Shown here one piece after another: positions 43,444 to 53,162 of a DNA stretch of 64,000 nucleotides (position 1 is its first letter; each line of letters starts with the position of its first letter). This DNA is from Dehalococcoidia bacterium (GTDB lineage: Bacteria; Chloroflexota; Dehalococcoidia; Dehalococcoidales; Fen-1064). The notes under the pieces are model-generated. The model saw only the letters and a program-made list of their open reading frames with translations. It was not told the DNA's origin and ran no database searches. The translations under genes were made by a program, and so were the position numbers. The DNA is taken from NCBI GenBank assembly GCA_011170375.1, contig DUEV01000006.1, forward strand, positions 25,255 through 89,254. The letters are read 5' to 3'.

Positions 43444-43527
43444 AGCCAGTAGGAAACCGACACACACGAGCGTAGACCCGAAGGCGGGCTGGTCACTACA
43501 TCAGAAGAGTAAGGAAGCCTTAATACA

Positions 43528-44250
43528 ATGCCCGAACCAATTGTCATTGAGAGCCTGAGCAAGTACTACAACAAGTTCCTCGCTGTCGATAACCTAAGCC
43601 TGAGTGTAACCGAGAATAGTAATGTCGGACTCCTCGGCCCCAACGGCGCCGGCAAGAGCACCACCCTCAAGATACTATGTGGCCTTATCCGTGCCTCCTC
43701 CGGTACAGTCTACGTCGACGGTATCAGCGTCGCCGAAAAGCCAGAGCAGGCCCTTTCCCGAATAGGGGCTATCATCGAGACACCGGAATTCTACACTTAC
43801 CTCACGCCTGAGGAGACCCTCAGCTACCTCGGCAGACTTCGGGGAATGAATGGCGACGAGCTGAGGCAACGGATAAAGGAAGTAATCCGGCTTGTCAGGC
43901 TGGAAGAGTGGAGCACCGTAAGGATAGAGAAGTTCTCACGGGGGATGAAACAGCGTCTCGGTCTGGCACAGGCCCTGCTGCATGACCCGCCGGTCCTCAT
44001 CCTGGACGAACCGGCTCTGGGGCTCGACCCCAGGGGCGTGGTCGAATTCCGCGAACTCATTGAAGAAGCAGGCCGGGAGAAGACGGTATTCTTTGCCTCA
44101 CACCAGCTCGTCGAGGTTGCCCAGATTTGTCAAGAGGTCGCTATTATCGACCGCGGGCATCTGCTTGCCTACGACAAGATTACCAACCTAGAAGAGAAAT
44201 ACCAGTCGCTGGAGAGTGCCTACCTGCAGCTGACGGGAGAGATTCATTGA
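43528..44250 (+). CDS. ABC transporter ATP-binding protein
   Basis: A 240-residue ATPase of the gliding/drug-export (NatA/BcrA) type. Walker A is GLLGPNGAGKSTTLKI, the signature motif lies around FSRGMKQRLGLAQALL, and Walker B is VLILDEPALGLDPRG followed by the switch His in FASHQL. It powers the permease encoded by the next gene, whose start overlaps the stop. The substrate is unknown. Confidence 0.95.
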   Translation: MPEPIVIESLSKYYNKFLAVDNLSLSVTENSNVGLLGPNGAGKSTTLKILCGLIRASSGTVYVDGISVAEKPEQALSRIGAIIETPEFYTYLTPEETLSYLGRLRGMNGDELRQRIKEVIRLVRLEEWSTVRIEKFSRGMKQRLGLAQALLHDPPVLILDEPALGLDPRGVVEFRELIEEAGREKTVFFASHQLVEVAQICQEVAIIDRGHLLAYDKITNLEEKYQSLESAYLQLTGEIH

Positions 44251-45050
44251 GTGAATTCGAAAAGCTGAGGGTAGTCACCGGTTACGAATTCTTGAAGCAC
44301 ATCCGTAGAAGACGGCTGTATATCATTCTGGGGCTCACGATTCTGGTGGAGGCGGCCGTCCTCATCGCTGTACCACTACTGTTGGAGGAAGGCTACCCGG
44401 ACAATGTCATGGTAATGGCGGCCATGCTCTCAATCGGGCCGAGCTTGGCTACGATTGGTGCCGTTTTCTTCGCCGGTGACGCCATCGCCGGTGAGTTTGA
44501 AAGTAAGACCGGCTTCATACTTTTCACTAATCCGGTAAGACGAATCACGCTGGTGACGGGCAAGTATCTCGCCGGCCTGGCAGCGGTAGCTATGCTCATC
44601 GTTCTGGGATATATAATCGTATCTATTTCGCTCCTAGTGATATACGGCACTGTCCCGGTAGAGACGGCCAAGTCATTCGGGTTGTGCCTTCTCTATGGTG
44701 GCAGCGTGCTGTCGATCACCTTTTTCTTCAGCTCGATATCCAAGGGTTCAATGGGGGCTACCGTTATCACGCTCGTCTTCATCATGGTCATCTCTTCGGT
44801 TATCGATGGTATCCTTATTATGGCCGATGCACCGCACTGGTTCATGATATCTACTAACGGTGACAGCATCGCCACTGTCTACGGTGGATACGAGCTGTTC
44901 TTAGAAGGCCTCCCGATGGGAGGTACGCATATGCCGGACAGATGGTTCCAGAGTCCGGATATCAACCTCATGATTGTCTCTATGGTAATATATCTGGTGG
45001 CAGGTTTCGCCCTGAGCCTTTGGATAGGCAGAAGGCGGCAGTTGTCTTAG
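44247..45050 (+). CDS. ABC-2 type transporter permease
   Basis: A 267-residue protein starting at TTG 44247 inside the ATPase stop (TTGA overlap) with GGGAG 8 bases upstream. An upstream in-frame start at 44127 would lie wholly inside the ATPase gene and is rejected. About six hydrophobic helices occur (IILGLTILVEAAVLIAV; AVAMLIVLGYIIVSI and others). The cytosolic start EFEKLRVVTGYEFLKHIRRRRLY is typical of ABC-2 membrane subunits. It forms the membrane channel of the exporter. Confidence 0.88.
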   Translation: MSEFEKLRVVTGYEFLKHIRRRRLYIILGLTILVEAAVLIAVPLLLEEGYPDNVMVMAAMLSIGPSLATIGAVFFAGDAIAGEFESKTGFILFTNPVRRITLVTGKYLAGLAAVAMLIVLGYIIVSISLLVIYGTVPVETAKSFGLCLLYGGSVLSITFFFSSISKGSMGATVITLVFIMVISSVIDGILIMADAPHWFMISTNGDSIATVYGGYELFLEGLPMGGTHMPDRWFQSPDINLMIVSMVIYLVAGFALSLWIGRRRQLS

Positions 45051-45211
45051 CCCAGAACATGTGTCCCTCCTGAACACACCTGCGACCGATTCACCTATAT
45101 CAATGGGGACAGCTCCCGAACCTGTCTTTGATAGGAAGACTCCTATTCCAGCCATGTAATTGCTGCTTGTCTTACATCACACTTGAAGATTGATTGGCAG
45201 TCTTACATCAC

Positions 45212-45240
45212 TTGACATCACTTTAGTTTATCTCTAGACT
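45212..45240 (+). promoter_or_regulatory. sigma-70-type promoter with upstream direct repeats
   Basis: Perfect TTGACA (45212-45217), 17-bp spacer, TAGACT (45235-45240), 32 bp before the zinc ribbon-kinase gene. The sequence CTTACATCAC occurs twice just upstream (45171 and 45202) and overlaps the -35 region; it could be an operator. Confidence 0.6.
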
Positions 45241-45272
45241 GGGGGCACCGAGCCTGTGCTTTCGAGTGAGTC

Positions 45273-45506
45273 ATGAAGTGCCCAAAGTGCCAGACAGAAA
45301 ATCGTGAAGGGGCAGAGTTCTGTAAAGAATGCGGAGAGCCACTACAAGCAGAACTGATATGCTCACAATGTGGGCATGTTAATACGCAAGATAGTAAGTT
45401 CTGTGACAAGTGTGGAAATCCTCTAACCAAACCGGCACCTGCGTCAACTCCTGAAGCACCCCCTCCCCCGAACCCACCTCCTTTGCTGGTGGACGCTACC
45501 AGGTGA
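45273..45506 (+). CDS. zinc-ribbon N-terminus of a frameshifted kinase-ATPase-TPR gene (part 1)
   Basis: The 77-residue frame holds two zinc ribbons, [19 protein letters not shown] and [19 protein letters not shown], then a Pro-rich linker. The correct continuation, [16 protein letters not shown], is present in the DNA but in another frame. The frame therefore shifts by -1 in the C-rich linker around 45455-45485, and the product as written ends after DATR. In the intact ancestor this was the sensor or scaffold start of a single protein running to 49050. Confidence 0.75.
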   Translation: MKCPKCQTENREGAEFCKECGEPLQAELICSQCGHVNTQDSKFCDKCGNPLTKPAPASTPEAPPPPNPPPLLVDATR

Positions 45507-46426
45507 AGCAGCTACTCGGTGAGGGTGGCAAGAAGAAGGTCTATCTCGTCCACGACAATACCCTCGACCGTGACGTTGCCTTTGCCCTGATAAAGACCGA
45601 GAAGCCGGATGATGAGGCCAGAACACGTATAAAGCGTGAAGCTCAAGCCATGGGCAAGCTCGGTGACCACCCCAACATCGTTACTGTCTATGACTTCGGA
45701 GACCACGAAGGCCAGCCCTACATCGTCCAGCCCGTCATGTCCGGTGATGTCGAAGGGCTTATTGAAAAAGCACCCGAGCACCGGCTCCCCCTCGAGCAGA
45801 CCATAGGTATCACCAAGTCAGTATGTCAGGGCCTGGAGTTCGCCCATACGAAAGGAATCATCCACCGCGACCTTAAGCCGGGGAATGTGATGATGAGCAC
45901 CGACGGTACCGCCAAGATAGGTGACTTCGGCCTGGCAGTGGCGGTAGACCTCTCACGTCTTACTCAGGAAGGGATGATGGTGGGTACAGCATCCTATATG
46001 CCTCCAGAACAGGCGATGGGTGGAGAAGTAACCGCCAAGGCAGACCTGTACTCACTGGGTGCCATGCTATACGAGATGGTAACGGGAAGGCCACCGTTTA
46101 TCGGGGATGACTGGGTAAATGTTGTAAGTCAGCATATAAATATGTCGGTGGTATCGCCAACATGGCATAGGGCTGACCTACCACCGGGATTAGAGGTACT
46201 CATTCTACAGTTATTGGAGAAAGACCCTGAGAAACGACCTGCCTCTGCCGGTGATGTACTCAAAGCCCTGGAGTCTATTGAAGCCGGTAAGGTCGAGAAG
46301 GAACCATCACAGGTAACCACCGCTCCCGAAAGTAGTCCTCTTTACCGGAAAGTGTTGGTAGGGAACCCGAACAAAAACAGCTACAGGCGGCCTTTGATGG
46401 TGCCATGTCTGGGCAAGGTGCCCTGA
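45503..46426 (+). CDS. serine/threonine kinase domain of the frameshifted gene (part 2)
   Basis: This frame encodes a complete Hanks-type kinase: glycine loop [15 protein letters not shown], catalytic loop [23 protein letters not shown], activation/APE region [12 protein letters not shown] and [15 protein letters not shown]. One subdomain II feature is odd: the usual VAxK reads VAFALIK, but the Lys is kept. The frame ends at 46426 after [14 protein letters not shown]. The paralogue at 20823 reads SPLYRKVFVGREAELKQ there, so a second -1 shift occurs around 46360-46365 and separates the kinase from its ATPase. Confidence 0.8.
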   Translation: MKQLLGEGGKKKVYLVHDNTLDRDVAFALIKTEKPDDEARTRIKREAQAMGKLGDHPNIVTVYDFGDHEGQPYIVQPVMSGDVEGLIEKAPEHRLPLEQTIGITKSVCQGLEFAHTKGIIHRDLKPGNVMMSTDGTAKIGDFGLAVAVDLSRLTQEGMMVGTASYMPPEQAMGGEVTAKADLYSLGAMLYEMVTGRPPFIGDDWVNVVSQHINMSVVSPTWHRADLPPGLEVLILQLLEKDPEKRPASAGDVLKALESIEAGKVEKEPSQVTTAPESSPLYRKVLVGNPNKNSYRRPLMVPCLGKVP

Positions 46427-49050
46427 TGATGGTGGTTGGTGAGCCAGGTATCGGTAAGACTGCGCTCTGCGAACAGTTAGCCACGTATGTGACACTGAGG
46501 GGCGGCAAATATCTGGTAGGCCACTGCTATGAAGAAGGGTCACTGTCACTACCTTATCTGGCGTTTGTCGAGGCGATGCGCTCCTATGTCCTGTCACGGG
46601 AGACCAGAGATTTACGGAAAGAGCTAGGTACAGGTGCTGCCGATGTCGCCCGTATCGTCTCTGAGGTAAGGGAGAAGCTCAAGGTAGAGCCAAAGCCGCA
46701 AGAAAGTCCTGAAGAAGAACGATACCGCCTTATGCAGGCTGTCACTAGCTTTCTCACCAATGCCGCTAAAGTCCAACCGTTACTGATTGTATTGGAAGAC
46801 CTGCACGACTCCGACAAGGGTACGCTGGAGATGCTGACCCACGTCTCTCGTAATCTATCAAGTGCAAGGCTTCTCATAATAGGTACCTACCGTGATGTAG
46901 AAGTAGACAGAACCCATCCCTTATCAGCATCCTTGGCTGAACTAAGACGTGTTGCTACCTTTGACCGTGTCCTCCTTCGTGGTCTCAATGCTGATGAAGT
47001 AAGGCGGATGTTGGAGAGTATCACCAGGGAAGAAGTCCCATGGAGCTTGGCTGAAGCGGTGCACCGCCAGACAGAGGGTAATCCCCTCTTCGTGCAGGAG
47101 GTATTGCGTTACCTTGTTGAAGAAGGACTTATTAGTCGTGAAGAAGGACAGTGGAAGGCTACACAACTAGAAATGAGCATCCCTGAGGGTCTTAGAGATG
47201 TGGTCGGTAAGCGTCTTTCAAGCTTGAGCCAAGAGTGTAACCGAATCCTGAGTATAGCTTCCGTAATAGGCCGGGAGTTCCGGCTGGCCGTCCTGCAGAA
47301 GGTGGCTGATGTATCCGATGACGAATTATTCACCGCTTTAGAGGAAGCCAAGGGGGCTGCTGTGGTTGAGGAGCGTTCTGCAGTAGGTGCGGCAGTGACC
47401 TACCGATTTACCCATGCCTTCTTCCGGCAAACGCTCTATGAAGAGATAATCGCCCCGAGGCGGATACGTCTTCACCAACAGGTAGGGCAAGCACTTGAAG
47501 AGATATATGCCAGACGACTTGAGGAGCATGCCGCCGAACTTGCCGAGCACTTTTCGTATTCTCCCGATGCCGAAGGACTGGCCAAGGCTGTCAATTACGG
47601 TGAGATGGCCGCCGAACGAGCAAACAATGTCTATGCCTATGGTGAAGCGGTACGATTACTGGAGCAGACTCTCAAGGTACAGGAGGTACTTGACCCAGAG
47701 GATAAGGGGAAACGGTGTGACCTACTCACCACCTTGGGTAATGCTACAATGATGGCCGGGCAGCCCAACCGCACCTACGAAACGGTTGCTCCCGAGGCGT
47801 TATCTCTAGCTGAGGCTACTGGAGATGACGCTCGTGCCTCTCGAGTATGCTTGATGGCAGCTATGGCGTTTACTTATGAAAGAGGCACGATGGGGGTAGC
47901 CACCCCAGAAGCAATCCGGTGGGTAGAGTTGGCTGACCGCCACGCCGAGGCGGAGACAGCGGAGCGTGCCCAGGCTGACAGCCTACTGGGATACACCAAG
48001 AGCATCCTCGGGCAGCGAACGGAAGCTTTCTCACTTGTAGAACGGGCTCTTAGTTTAGCCCGTCAATTAGATGACCCGAACACTTTCTGGATGTGTGCCG
48101 CGGGCTGGATGAATGTAGCAGGGGCACCGCACCACGATGAGGATAGGTTACGTATAGCTGAGGAATTAGAGCAGCAGTCACGGGTCGGGGTGAAACTGCC
48201 AACACTCATGATTGCGTTGCCACCGATGGGCAGTACCTTTCGTGCTTGGGGACAGTATGACCGCGCCAAGCAGATTGGTGGGGAGATACTGCACCTAGCT
48301 GAGGTCAGTGGTCAGCCGAACCAGCTACTTTTCGCGATGTTCGTTGACTGTTTTTGGCTAACATGGGAAGGACATCTGGAAGAGGCAGTGGAGGTACCCC
48401 ATCGATTGGAAGCCCATGGCGAGGAGTTAGGTCTTCCAGAGTGGGGTCGCACGTGGGCCGCAGCGGCCGGTCTGAGACCCCGGCTATATGTCCGAAAAGC
48501 CGACGAAGCCCTTCAATTCGCGCAATTACCGACCGCAAGAGCCCTATGTCTGGCACACCTCAGTCGGATTGCGGAGGTCACGGATATCCTGCAGGAACAG
48601 GTCGTGACACGCCTTGATATTGGTACCCTAAAAGACGAGACCCCGACGGCGATTGATGTTCTATTCTTAGAGGCAGCTGTGCTGGTGGGGCATAAAGAAG
48701 CAGTTGACTTGCTGCTGCAGCGACTATCTGTCAGTCGCCTGCAAACGACTGGTGCAAATGTCACCACGTACATACCACGCCACCTCGGAGCAGCAGCTGC
48801 CCTCCTCGGCAGACCCCAAGAAGCCCGCCAACACTACCAAGAAGCCATCAGAGTCTGTACGGAGATAAGGTTCCGCCCCGAGCTGGCTCTCACCCGCCTC
48901 CAGCTTGCAGAGCTGCTCTTGGAGCACTACCCTGATGAGAAGTCAGAAGCTCTTGAGCACCTTGACTTCGCCATCAACGAGTTCCGTGAGATGAAGATGC
49001 AGCCCTCACTGGAGAGGGCACTAAGGCACAAGGAGATTCTGGGGGCATAA
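46405..49050 (+). CDS. STAND-type ATPase-TPR part of the frameshifted kinase gene (part 3)
   Basis: An 881-residue frame. Walker A is VVGEPGIGKTALCEQL, Walker B LLIVLEDLHDSD, and winged-helix and TPR-like repeats follow to the end (ANNVYAYGEAVRLLEQTL; GRPQEARQHYQEAI). It is a close paralogue of the protein at 20823-24002, especially over the last 100 residues. The ATG at 46405 is only the first one available in frame; the natural N-terminus is the upstream kinase. As written the three frames would be separate products; if the shifts are assembly errors, a single protein of about 1,260 residues is encoded. Confidence 0.8.
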   Translation: MSGQGALMMVVGEPGIGKTALCEQLATYVTLRGGKYLVGHCYEEGSLSLPYLAFVEAMRSYVLSRETRDLRKELGTGAADVARIVSEVREKLKVEPKPQESPEEERYRLMQAVTSFLTNAAKVQPLLIVLEDLHDSDKGTLEMLTHVSRNLSSARLLIIGTYRDVEVDRTHPLSASLAELRRVATFDRVLLRGLNADEVRRMLESITREEVPWSLAEAVHRQTEGNPLFVQEVLRYLVEEGLISREEGQWKATQLEMSIPEGLRDVVGKRLSSLSQECNRILSIASVIGREFRLAVLQKVADVSDDELFTALEEAKGAAVVEERSAVGAAVTYRFTHAFFRQTLYEEIIAPRRIRLHQQVGQALEEIYARRLEEHAAELAEHFSYSPDAEGLAKAVNYGEMAAERANNVYAYGEAVRLLEQTLKVQEVLDPEDKGKRCDLLTTLGNATMMAGQPNRTYETVAPEALSLAEATGDDARASRVCLMAAMAFTYERGTMGVATPEAIRWVELADRHAEAETAERAQADSLLGYTKSILGQRTEAFSLVERALSLARQLDDPNTFWMCAAGWMNVAGAPHHDEDRLRIAEELEQQSRVGVKLPTLMIALPPMGSTFRAWGQYDRAKQIGGEILHLAEVSGQPNQLLFAMFVDCFWLTWEGHLEEAVEVPHRLEAHGEELGLPEWGRTWAAAAGLRPRLYVRKADEALQFAQLPTARALCLAHLSRIAEVTDILQEQVVTRLDIGTLKDETPTAIDVLFLEAAVLVGHKEAVDLLLQRLSVSRLQTTGANVTTYIPRHLGAAAALLGRPQEARQHYQEAIRVCTEIRFRPELALTRLQLAELLLEHYPDEKSEALEHLDFAINEFREMKMQPSLERALRHKEILGA

Positions 49051-49063
49051 TCAACGAGATGAC

Positions 49064-50257
49064 TTAAATAATCCCCGCATCTCGCAGAGTGTTAATATCT
49101 TCAGGAGTCATCCCCAGTAACTCCTTAAGAACATCTTGCGTGTGCTCTCCCAAATCCGGAGAAGACCTTTCGGCGACACTGGGTGTTCTGGAGAATTTGA
49201 AAGGCGTATTTACAACCCTGAACGTGCCTGCCTCTGGGTAATTGACATCGATAATCATGTTCCTGACGGCTGTATAAGGGTCATCTGCTATCTGGGCAAT
49301 GTTATTAACCGGGCCACAGGGTATACCCACCCTTTCTAGCTCGTCTACCCACTCCCTGGTTGTCTTGCTTTTCATAGCGTCAGTTAATATCGGCTCCAGC
49401 TCTTTGTAATTCACCGTACGCGACCAACCGTCCTTGAACCGCGGATCATCAATTATGTCAACACGGTCAATAGCAACACAGAAGAGAGGCCACTGGTCTT
49501 TCAGCCCGCCCCTTAGAGCTACCGCAACATAGCCGTCCTCTGTCTCGAAAGCCTGAAACGGTGAAATAACGGGGTGCCTTGTGCCAATGGCATGAGGTAT
49601 CTCATCGGTATTAAGATAGCGGACAAGGGCATTCTCCAGAACCGTTAACTGGCAATCAAGCATGCTGATATCGATAAACTGCCCTTCTCCACTTACGTTG
49701 CGTTCCTGTAGAGCAGCTAGAGTAGCAATACACAGAAAGAGGCCAGCCGCAATATCACCATAGGAAGCACCGGGCCTCACCGGTGGCCCCCCCTCCTCAC
49801 CGGTAATACTCATGATCCCCCCCATGGCCTGAACAATAACGTCAAATGCAGGCTTATCAGCATAGGGACCGTATTGACCAAAACCAGAGCCAGCAACGTA
49901 AATAACTTTGGGATTGTGTTCCTTCACTGTCTCATAGCTGAGGCCCAGCTTCTCCATTGTTCCAGGGGTGAAATTCTCAATCAGGGCATCAGCACTCCTC
50001 ACCAGTTCCAAGAACACCTCTACTCCCCTCTGAGTAGCTAGATTCAGAGTGATGCTTTTCTTCCCACGATTGAGACTGAGAAAGTAAGTGCTCACTCCCC
50101 TGACGAGGGGACCATTACCCCTGGCAATATCGCCCACCTCCGGCCTTTCGATTTTTATAACCTCTGCACCCAAATCGCTGAGTAGCATAGTGGCGAAAGG
50201 TCCGAATAACACTTGCGTCAGATCAAGGATTCTAATTCCGTTCAATGGGCCAGCCAT
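49064..50257 (-). CDS. class III (CaiB/BaiF) CoA-transferase
   Basis: A 397-residue member with the typical start LNGIRILDLTQVLFGPFATMLLSDLGAEVIKIE (seen as separate blocks) and the presumed nucleophile Asp168 in ASYGDIAAGLFLCIATLAAL. The substrate is unknown. It is divergent from the acyl-CoA dehydrogenase operon at 50553 and convergent with the ATPase-TPR gene. It is the third family III CoA-transferase of the window and, unlike the 25375 copy, retains the catalytic Asp. Confidence 0.93.
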   Translation of the reverse strand: MAGPLNGIRILDLTQVLFGPFATMLLSDLGAEVIKIERPEVGDIARGNGPLVRGVSTYFLSLNRGKKSITLNLATQRGVEVFLELVRSADALIENFTPGTMEKLGLSYETVKEHNPKVIYVAGSGFGQYGPYADKPAFDVIVQAMGGIMSITGEEGGPPVRPGASYGDIAAGLFLCIATLAALQERNVSGEGQFIDISMLDCQLTVLENALVRYLNTDEIPHAIGTRHPVISPFQAFETEDGYVAVALRGGLKDQWPLFCVAIDRVDIIDDPRFKDGWSRTVNYKELEPILTDAMKSKTTREWVDELERVGIPCGPVNNIAQIADDPYTAVRNMIIDVNYPEAGTFRVVNTPFKFSRTPSVAERSSPDLGEHTQDVLKELLGMTPEDINTLRDAGII

Positions 50258-50424
50258 ACTTCACCTCGCTTATTTCGGCTCCGATTATTACTATACATGG
50301 GCACTTTAGGCAGCTTATTTATCTTTGTCAAGTTCCTGATATTACATGAAGTAGAGCTCTTAACATTACCTTTGATATTATATTTGACCAAGTCATGAAT
50401 GGTAAGTACACAACGCCCAATACA

Positions 50425-50454
50425 TTGACAAGTCATATCCAAGAGAGCTATATT
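50425..50454 (+). promoter_or_regulatory. sigma-70-type promoter of acyl-CoA dehydrogenase operon
   Basis: Perfect TTGACA (50425-50430), 18-bp spacer, TATATT (50449-50454), about 100 bp before the ATG at 50553. Confidence 0.65.
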
Positions 50455-50552
50455 GTGCCGTCTACAGTGTAATAGGAAAGGAGGCATCACCGGGTTTTAT
50501 TTAGTTCGGTCAGAGAGATTTAGCCCGTATTCACTAGCAAGAGGAGGTAAAT

Positions 50553-51773
50553 ATGGAATTCGGATTTTCCGAAGAGCAAAAGAAGTTAATGGCAGAGATG
50601 CGTGAATTCTGCATAAATGAGCTTCCGGAGGACTATGACCCGGAGTATTCGGGGCGTTTCCAAGAAGCCGAGACACAGGCGTTCTGGAAACAGTTCCACC
50701 AGAAGGGAGTGGAAAAGGGATGGCCGACGGCGGGCTGGCCTACAAAATACGGTGGCTTGGGCTTCAGTGCCATGGAACAGGCAGCGGTATCTTCAGAAAT
50801 GGCATACTGGGGAGCACGCTGGGGGGGCATAATGGCCATGACGCTGGTAGCGCCAACGGTCCTTACCTCAGGCACAGAGGAGCAGAAAGAGAAGTGGATT
50901 CCACCAATAGCCCGGGGAGAGATAACCGCCTTTGAATGTTTTACCGAGCCTGATGCCGGCTCTGATGAGGCCAATGTGCAGCTCCGGGCAGTACCCGATG
51001 GCGATGAATATGTTCTTAACGGGCAGAAGACCTTCATATCCGGGGGCACAAAACCAGATTGGCTCTACACGCTGTGTAAAACCGCCGATGTAACCCCGAA
51101 GCATCGCGGGCTGAGTATATTCATGGTGCCTGGTGATGCTCCGGGAGTATCCTACCGCCCTTTGCCAACTATGGGCGGCTCACAGCAAAACGAGATTTTC
51201 TACGACAACGTCAGGGTGCCCAAGGAGAACCTGTTAGGTGAGTTGAACCGGGGTTTCTATCTTGCCATGACTACCTTCGAGTTTGAAAGAGCCGCCGGTG
51301 GCGGGCTGGGTGCCAGACGCAGCATGGAAAAGATTATGGAATACGCCCGGCAGGAAAAGAGGAACGGCAAACCGCTTCATAAAGACCCGAAAGCACGGGA
51401 CATGCTGGCGAGGATGGCTATCCACAAACACCTCGAATTCCTCTTCGGCTGGTATACCGCCTGGCACAGGAGCCAGAGGGAAAAGCTGGGCCCGCAGCAC
51501 TACAACTCGGGCACACTCTGGCATAGACTCTGGCAGACCTTTGATGGTGAACAATTTGGACGTGTTTTCGGAATGTATACCCAACTCAGACAAAAGTCGA
51601 AATATGCAAAATACCACGGGAGACCGGGACGTACCTGGGAATATATGCACGCTATCCATGCCGCAGGGAGTCCCGAGATACGCAGAGTTGTCATTGCTGA
51701 TAGAGGCCTTGGTTTACCGAGGATACCGAGACAATTCAATGTCCAGATAAATGAGGCTCTTAGGCAGGGATGA
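50553..51773 (+). CDS. acyl-CoA dehydrogenase
   Basis: A 406-residue flavoenzyme with the N-terminal helical part (EFGFSEEQKKLMAEMREFC), the FAD/substrate block FECFTEPDAGSDEANVQLRAV, FISGGTKPDWLYTLCKT in the beta domain, and a C-terminal helix bundle ending GSPEIRRVVIADRGLGLPR. It oxidises an acyl-CoA to the 2-enoyl-CoA. The AGGAGG ribosome site is clear. It is followed 45 bp later by a second acyl-CoA dehydrogenase. The two may form a heteromer, as in steroid side-chain degradation enzymes, but that is speculative. Confidence 0.93.
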   Translation: MEFGFSEEQKKLMAEMREFCINELPEDYDPEYSGRFQEAETQAFWKQFHQKGVEKGWPTAGWPTKYGGLGFSAMEQAAVSSEMAYWGARWGGIMAMTLVAPTVLTSGTEEQKEKWIPPIARGEITAFECFTEPDAGSDEANVQLRAVPDGDEYVLNGQKTFISGGTKPDWLYTLCKTADVTPKHRGLSIFMVPGDAPGVSYRPLPTMGGSQQNEIFYDNVRVPKENLLGELNRGFYLAMTTFEFERAAGGGLGARRSMEKIMEYARQEKRNGKPLHKDPKARDMLARMAIHKHLEFLFGWYTAWHRSQREKLGPQHYNSGTLWHRLWQTFDGEQFGRVFGMYTQLRQKSKYAKYHGRPGRTWEYMHAIHAAGSPEIRRVVIADRGLGLPRIPRQFNVQINEALRQG

Positions 51774-51817
51774 TAACATGAGACGAGGAGCAGGAACAAT
51801 TGTAAAAGGAGAAGGGT

Positions 51818-53074
51818 ATGGATTTCGCACTTAGTGAAGACCAAGAAATGCTGAAAACTATGGCCCGTGACTTTCTGGAAAAGGAATGCCCCGAAGCTGT
51901 AGTCAGGCAAATAGAGACCGATGAGAAGGGCTACTCCCCCGAGCTGTGGCGCCAGATAGCCGAACTGGGCTGGCTGGGAATCAGTATTCCCGAGGAATAC
52001 GGTGGCACCGGTGGCGACGCGATAGACCTGATGGTCCTTCACGAAGAAATCGGGAGAGCTTTATTCCCCAGTCCTCACCTCTCCACCGTGGTGCTATGTG
52101 GACACACCATCCTGGACGTTGGCAGTGAAGAGCAGAAGAAAGAGCTACTGCCCAAGATAGTTAATGGAGAGCTGGTTCTGGCAATGGCCATGACCGAGCC
52201 TGAATCCAGCTGGGACGGCAAGGCCTGGGACCCCGAAGGAGTAACTGTTAAGGCAGTCCCTGATGGTGATGACTATATCATCGATGGTATCAAGCTATTC
52301 GTCCATGATGCCCATATTGCTGACTACCTGCTATGTGTAACCAGGACCAAGGATGGCGGACCACCTGAGGAGGGAATAACCCTGTTCCTGGTGGACGCCA
52401 AGAGTCCCGGGATTAGCTACGAGCTGCTGGACACCCTGGCCAACAGGAACAAGCAGTGCGAGGTTGTTTTTGACAAGGTAAAGGTCCCCAAGAAGAACAT
52501 CGTCGGCGAGTTGAACGGCGGTTGGGCACCCTCATTCAAGTCTATCAAGACAGGGGCAGTACTGCTGTGTGCTCAGATGGTCGGCGCTGGTCAGCGAATC
52601 CAGGAACTGACGGTTGACTATGCCAAGACCAGAATACAGTTCGATATGCCCATCGGCATTAACCAGCATGTCCAGGAGCACTGTGTCCAGCTTGTCATCA
52701 GGCAGGATGCTTGCCGGTATGCTACCCAGTATGCAGCCTGGGCACTCGGCCAACCAGGGCAGGACATGGAAGTAGCCATGGCCAAGGCCTGGTGCAGCGA
52801 AGCCTTTGAGCATATCTGCTGGCGTGCCCACCAGGTCTTTGCCGGTGTCGGCACCATGGCAGTACTCCACGTTATGCCTATGTACACCAGGAGGGGCATC
52901 ACCCAGGAGCACTATCTGGGTGACACCCCCTTCTGGCTGGAGAAGGTAGCACTGGAGTTGGAGAAACTGCCGCCCCACGAGAAGACCAAGGGGAAGCCGC
53001 TAGGTCTCTGGGACCCGCAAAGAAAGCAGGTGCCGGTCTGGGATATCTGGCGAGAATACGCCGAGAGTCTATAA
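51818..53074 (+). CDS. acyl-CoA dehydrogenase
   Basis: A 418-residue enzyme of the same family as its upstream neighbour but clearly a different subtype: DFALSEDQEMLKTMARDFLEKECPE start, and a variant FAD motif MAMTEPESSWDGKAWDPEG in place of the usual TEPxAGSD. The C-terminal part HICWRAHQVFAGVGTMAVL corresponds to the region with HQxxGGxG in this family. A strong terminator follows its stop. Substrate unknown. Confidence 0.92.
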   Translation: MDFALSEDQEMLKTMARDFLEKECPEAVVRQIETDEKGYSPELWRQIAELGWLGISIPEEYGGTGGDAIDLMVLHEEIGRALFPSPHLSTVVLCGHTILDVGSEEQKKELLPKIVNGELVLAMAMTEPESSWDGKAWDPEGVTVKAVPDGDDYIIDGIKLFVHDAHIADYLLCVTRTKDGGPPEEGITLFLVDAKSPGISYELLDTLANRNKQCEVVFDKVKVPKKNIVGELNGGWAPSFKSIKTGAVLLCAQMVGAGQRIQELTVDYAKTRIQFDMPIGINQHVQEHCVQLVIRQDACRYATQYAAWALGQPGQDMEVAMAKAWCSEAFEHICWRAHQVFAGVGTMAVLHVMPMYTRRGITQEHYLGDTPFWLEKVALELEKLPPHEKTKGKPLGLWDPQRKQVPVWDIWREYAESL

Positions 53075-53077
53075 GGC

Positions 53078-53108
53078 AAGAAGCCCGAGGCTGAGCCTCG
53101 GGCTTCTT
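53078..53108 (+). terminator. strong intrinsic terminator
   Basis: A perfect 14-bp stem, AAGAAGCCCGAGGC and GCCTCGGGCTTCTT, with loop TGA directly after the acyl-CoA dehydrogenase stop. Confidence 0.85.
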
Positions 53109-53138
53109 ATTTGGCACACCGACAACAGGTAACGTTTC

Positions 53139-53162
53139 AAGCCCCATCAGATGATGGGGCTT
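53139..53162 (+). terminator. second intrinsic terminator
   Basis: A 10-bp stem, AAGCCCCATC and GATGGGGCTT, with loop AGAT and a TTTCTGTT tail, 30 bp after the first hairpin. Two terminators in tandem insulate the operon. Confidence 0.75.

Larger units (their letters stand above)
43221..43527. other. intergenic region with REP-like repeat and ABC promoter
   Basis: This 300-bp region separates the minus-strand NTF2-like gene from the plus-strand ABC operon. It contains the inverted repeat at 43291-43379 and the promoter at 43415-43443. Confidence 0.55.

Noticed and set aside
44127..44246. Upstream start for the ABC permease
   Set aside because: It would overlap the ATPase gene by about 120 bases; TTG 44247 with a GGGAG site gives the usual four-base overlap and the family-typical N-terminus.
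45470..46365. Programmed ribosomal frameshifting in the kinase-ATPase gene
   Set aside because: No slippery heptamer with a downstream pseudoknot is evident, and two -1 shifts in one gene are better explained by indels or assembly errors.
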